A DNA stretch of 64,000 nt. Source: Flavobacterium saliperosum. GTDB taxonomy: Bacteria > Bacteroidota > Bacteroidia > Flavobacteriales > Flavobacteriaceae. The DNA is taken from assembly GCF_900100625.1 (NCBI RefSeq), contig NZ_FMTY01000002.1, positions 62,001 through 126,000 of the forward strand, in the 5' to 3' direction. The notes beneath the pieces were generated by a model that was not told the DNA's origin, did not search any database, and saw only the letters and a program-made list of their open reading frames with translations. The first letter of the stretch is position 1. The number at the start of each line of letters is the position of its first letter. A program made the position numbers and the translations under genes. This document shows, piece after piece, positions 61,872 through 64,000 of this stretch.

Positions 61872-64000
61872 ATGAAAAAAATTACTTTTTTACTTTTTTT
61901 GTTTTTTATTGGTCTGCAAATTAATGCGCAGTCAATAGTGGTTGGTGCAGATACGGGCACCACTACAAGTACGGGCAACGACCCTATCGATGGGTATTAT
62001 GAAGCTTTCAGGTATCAGGTTGTGTACACCGCATCTGAACTAAGCGCCTCTATGACACCTTATGATGAGATAACAGCTTTAGGTTTTTCCATTGCGGCTG
62101 ATTACGCAGGAGGTGATTTGTTAGGGTACACCATTAAAATGGGACATACCGCTGCTACAGATGCTGCCACACATAGTAATTTAGCCACAACCGTGGTTAA
62201 ATCGCCATTTAATTATAATCCGACAGTTACCGCGGTTGGAGCATTTGATATGATCGTATTTGATACGCCATTCGTATGGAACGGGGTTGATAACGTAATT
62301 ATTGAAATCTGCTCTGATGGTCCTAATGCTTATACGGCTCCTTACGGAGAAGTTAGGGTTACCGCCAGTGTTGCAAACGGATCAAGATTTTACCGAGTAG
62401 ATGGCGGAACGGCTTGTGGTGTAAATACAAGCACTACGAATGCGAACAGACCGGTAATTCAATTTGATTATGTTGACGGAACGCCACCATCGTGTCTGGC
62501 TCCTTCAGCTGGAACGGCATCTTCTGTTACTACAATGAGTGCCAGTTTGGGATGGACTCCGGGTGCAGGCGAATCTTTATGGAATATCGAATGGGGAGTG
62601 TCTGGTTTTACTCAAGGTACCGGTACGGTAGTTAACGGAGTGACAAATCCTCATCCATTAAATGGATTAAGTGACGCAACCACATACCAGTTCTATGTTC
62701 AGGCTGACTGTGGCGGATCTGGATTAAGTACTTGGAGCGGTCCATATAGTTTTACTACCCCGTGTAATGCAGCGGATGTTCCTTATACTCAGGATTTTGA
62801 AAGTGCAACGACACCTGCAGCACCACTTTGTAATTTAATCGTTAACGAAGGAACCGGAAATAATTGGGCAACCACTACAGTAACAGATTCTTATGGTTTT
62901 AACGGTAAGATTTTAAGATACACTTACAATGGATCGAATCCTGCAAATTCATGGTTTTTTACCCAAGGGGTTAATTTGACAGCTGGAACTTCATATAGAG
63001 TATCGTATGTTTACGGAGGTACAGGTTTTTATGCTGAAAAAATGAAAGTTGCCTATGGAACTTCAGCTTCAGCAGCTGCCATGACAATTCCTTTAGCGGA
63101 TTATCCTAATATTATGGAAGATACGGCAACCAATGCCTTTGTGGATTTTACGCCAGCGGCAAGCGGGGTTTATTATTTTGGTTTCAATGCTTATTCTGAT
63201 GCAGATATGTTTTATCTGAACTTAGATAACATTGTTGTTGATCTTTCCCCATCTTGTTTTGCTCCAACTGCTTTAAATGCTACGGTTTTGTCTTCGGATT
63301 CGGTTAGTTTATCATGGACAGCAGGTGCAGGAGAATCTCTTTGGAATATCGAATATGGTCCAAGTGGTTTCACACAAGGTACAGGTACTGTAGAGAGTGG
63401 TGTGTCTAATCCTTATGTATTGAATGGTTTAGCAGCTGCAACAGAATACGAATATTATGTTCAGGCAGATTGTGGTGCTGGCGATACAAGTGTTTGGGTA
63501 GGTCCATTCCTTTTTGACACAACGCAAACACCAGGTTGTACAACCGTAATCAGTCCTGCTGATGGTGCGATTGACGTTCCAGCTGGCACAATAGTGTTTT
63601 CATGGGATGCCCCAACAACAGGAGACCCTGCAGTTTCTTATAATATGTATTATGGTACTACGCCGGGAGATGTTACAAATTTAGTGGGTAACTTTTTAAC
63701 AACATCTGCTAATATTGATGTAACCGATTTTAATACTACTTTTTATTGGACAATTCAAGCAGTAAATGCAGGTGGTGAAGCTACCGGTTGTGCTATCTGG
63801 AGTTTTACAACGGGAGCGGCTCCGGGATATTGTCTTTCAGCTGTAAACGGTCAATGGCCGGGTACTACATATACGCCTGCAACTTGTGATGGTGTTACTG
63901 TGAATAATGTTACAACTAATGGTTGGGCAGGTGAGTACTCTTTGGTTAATGTAACTGCTGGAGAAACCTATAAATTTGAAAGTTCGAACGCTACTGATTT
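61872..64000 (+). CDS. T9SS-secreted-type protein, paralogue of the preceding gene, cut by the right edge
   Basis: The frame is open from ATG 61872 to the end of the window (709 codons) and continues beyond. It has a signal peptide (MKKITFLLFLFFIGLQINA). Modules resemble those of the gene at 58639: fibronectin III-like segments with WNIEWGVSGFTQGTGTVVNG and WNIEYGPSGFTQGTGTVESG, each ending in QADCG, and a jelly-roll domain near 310-455. The C-terminal sorting domain is presumably outside the window. It is probably a tandem duplicate with domain rearrangement. Confidence 0.85.
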   Translation, partial: MKKITFLLFLFFIGLQINAQSIVVGADTGTTTSTGNDPIDGYYEAFRYQVVYTASELSASMTPYDEITALGFSIAADYAGGDLLGYTIKMGHTAATDAATHSNLATTVVKSPFNYNPTVTAVGAFDMIVFDTPFVWNGVDNVIIEICSDGPNAYTAPYGEVRVTASVANGSRFYRVDGGTACGVNTSTTNANRPVIQFDYVDGTPPSCLAPSAGTASSVTTMSASLGWTPGAGESLWNIEWGVSGFTQGTGTVVNGVTNPHPLNGLSDATTYQFYVQADCGGSGLSTWSGPYSFTTPCNAADVPYTQDFESATTPAAPLCNLIVNEGTGNNWATTTVTDSYGFNGKILRYTYNGSNPANSWFFTQGVNLTAGTSYRVSYVYGGTGFYAEKMKVAYGTSASAAAMTIPLADYPNIMEDTATNAFVDFTPAASGVYYFGFNAYSDADMFYLNLDNIVVDLSPSCFAPTALNATVLSSDSVSLSWTAGAGESLWNIEYGPSGFTQGTGTVESGVSNPYVLNGLAAATEYEYYVQADCGAGDTSVWVGPFLFDTTQTPGCTTVISPADGAIDVPAGTIVFSWDAPTTGDPAVSYNMYYGTTPGDVTNLVGNFLTTSANIDVTDFNTTFYWTIQAVNAGGEATGCAIWSFTTGAAPGYCLSAVNGQWPGTTYTPATCDGVTVNNVTTNGWAGEYSLVNVTAGETYKFESSNATD

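Overview
The window comes from a Bacteroidota genome, almost certainly Flavobacteriaceae and very like Flavobacterium. The evidence is low-GC DNA, the tmRNA tag GENNYALAA, the Bacteroidota promoter grammar (TTG, about 19 bp, TAnnTTTG), A-rich translation starts without Shine-Dalgarno sequences, many lipoproteins, a fused ResB-CcsA protein, menaquinone genes, and type IX secretion (T9SS) cargo. It is mostly ordinary chromosome. I see no prophage, transposase, CRISPR array, rRNA or tRNA gene.

Layout. 1-2.2 kb: tmRNA (ssrA) and a saccharopine/alanine dehydrogenase-like gene. 2.2-6.7 kb, minus strand: a creD-like gene and a small winged-helix regulator operon that share a palindromic operator, then kdsA, a lipoprotein and a DUF4199 membrane protein. 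6.8-9.6 kb: a split YeeE/YedE sulfur transporter, a lipocalin-like lipoprotein, clpS and prmA. 10-14.6 kb: fused ResB-CcsA, a 2-Cys glutathione peroxidase lipoprotein and a GNAT acetyltransferase. 14.6-30 kb: menD, menB, menA and menC scattered among cvfB, ygiD, a beta-lactamase-fold lipoprotein, a YdbS/YdbT-like PH-domain pair and a metallo-beta-lactamase hydrolase. 30-41 kb: a secreted repeat (HYR-like) protein with a T9SS tail, a flavin reductase, nadC, yihY, a chalcone isomerase-like protein and priA. 41-52 kb: an orphan LytTR regulator, the rpsF-rpsR-rplI operon, ligA with four overlapping YhhN-like membrane genes, a split 5'-nucleotidase, dapA and ferritin. 52-64 kb: the bamD-rpoZ-coaBC-DUF4835(PorD)-recN cluster, fabV, and two tandem T9SS adhesin-like genes, the second running off the right edge.

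How the genes work together. MenD, MenC, MenB and MenA cover four menaquinone steps; MenF, MenE, MenH and the thioesterase are not recognisable here. BamD, KdsA, the DUF4835/PorD protein and the three T9SS cargo proteins all concern the outer membrane and secretion. TmRNA, ClpS, PrmA and the ribosomal operon concern translation and its quality control.

Most notable non-textbook signals: six divergent YhhN-like paralogues in two tandem arrays with stepwise loss of the family's conserved residues; a 19-bp palindrome shared by the creD promoter and the regulator's own promoter; a long hairpin with U-tract ending seven bases before the ligA start; a 17-bp palindrome in front of ygiD; and at least three families of dispersed intergenic repeats. 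Several gene starts were moved downstream because the longer reading frames begin inside promoter or operator elements.
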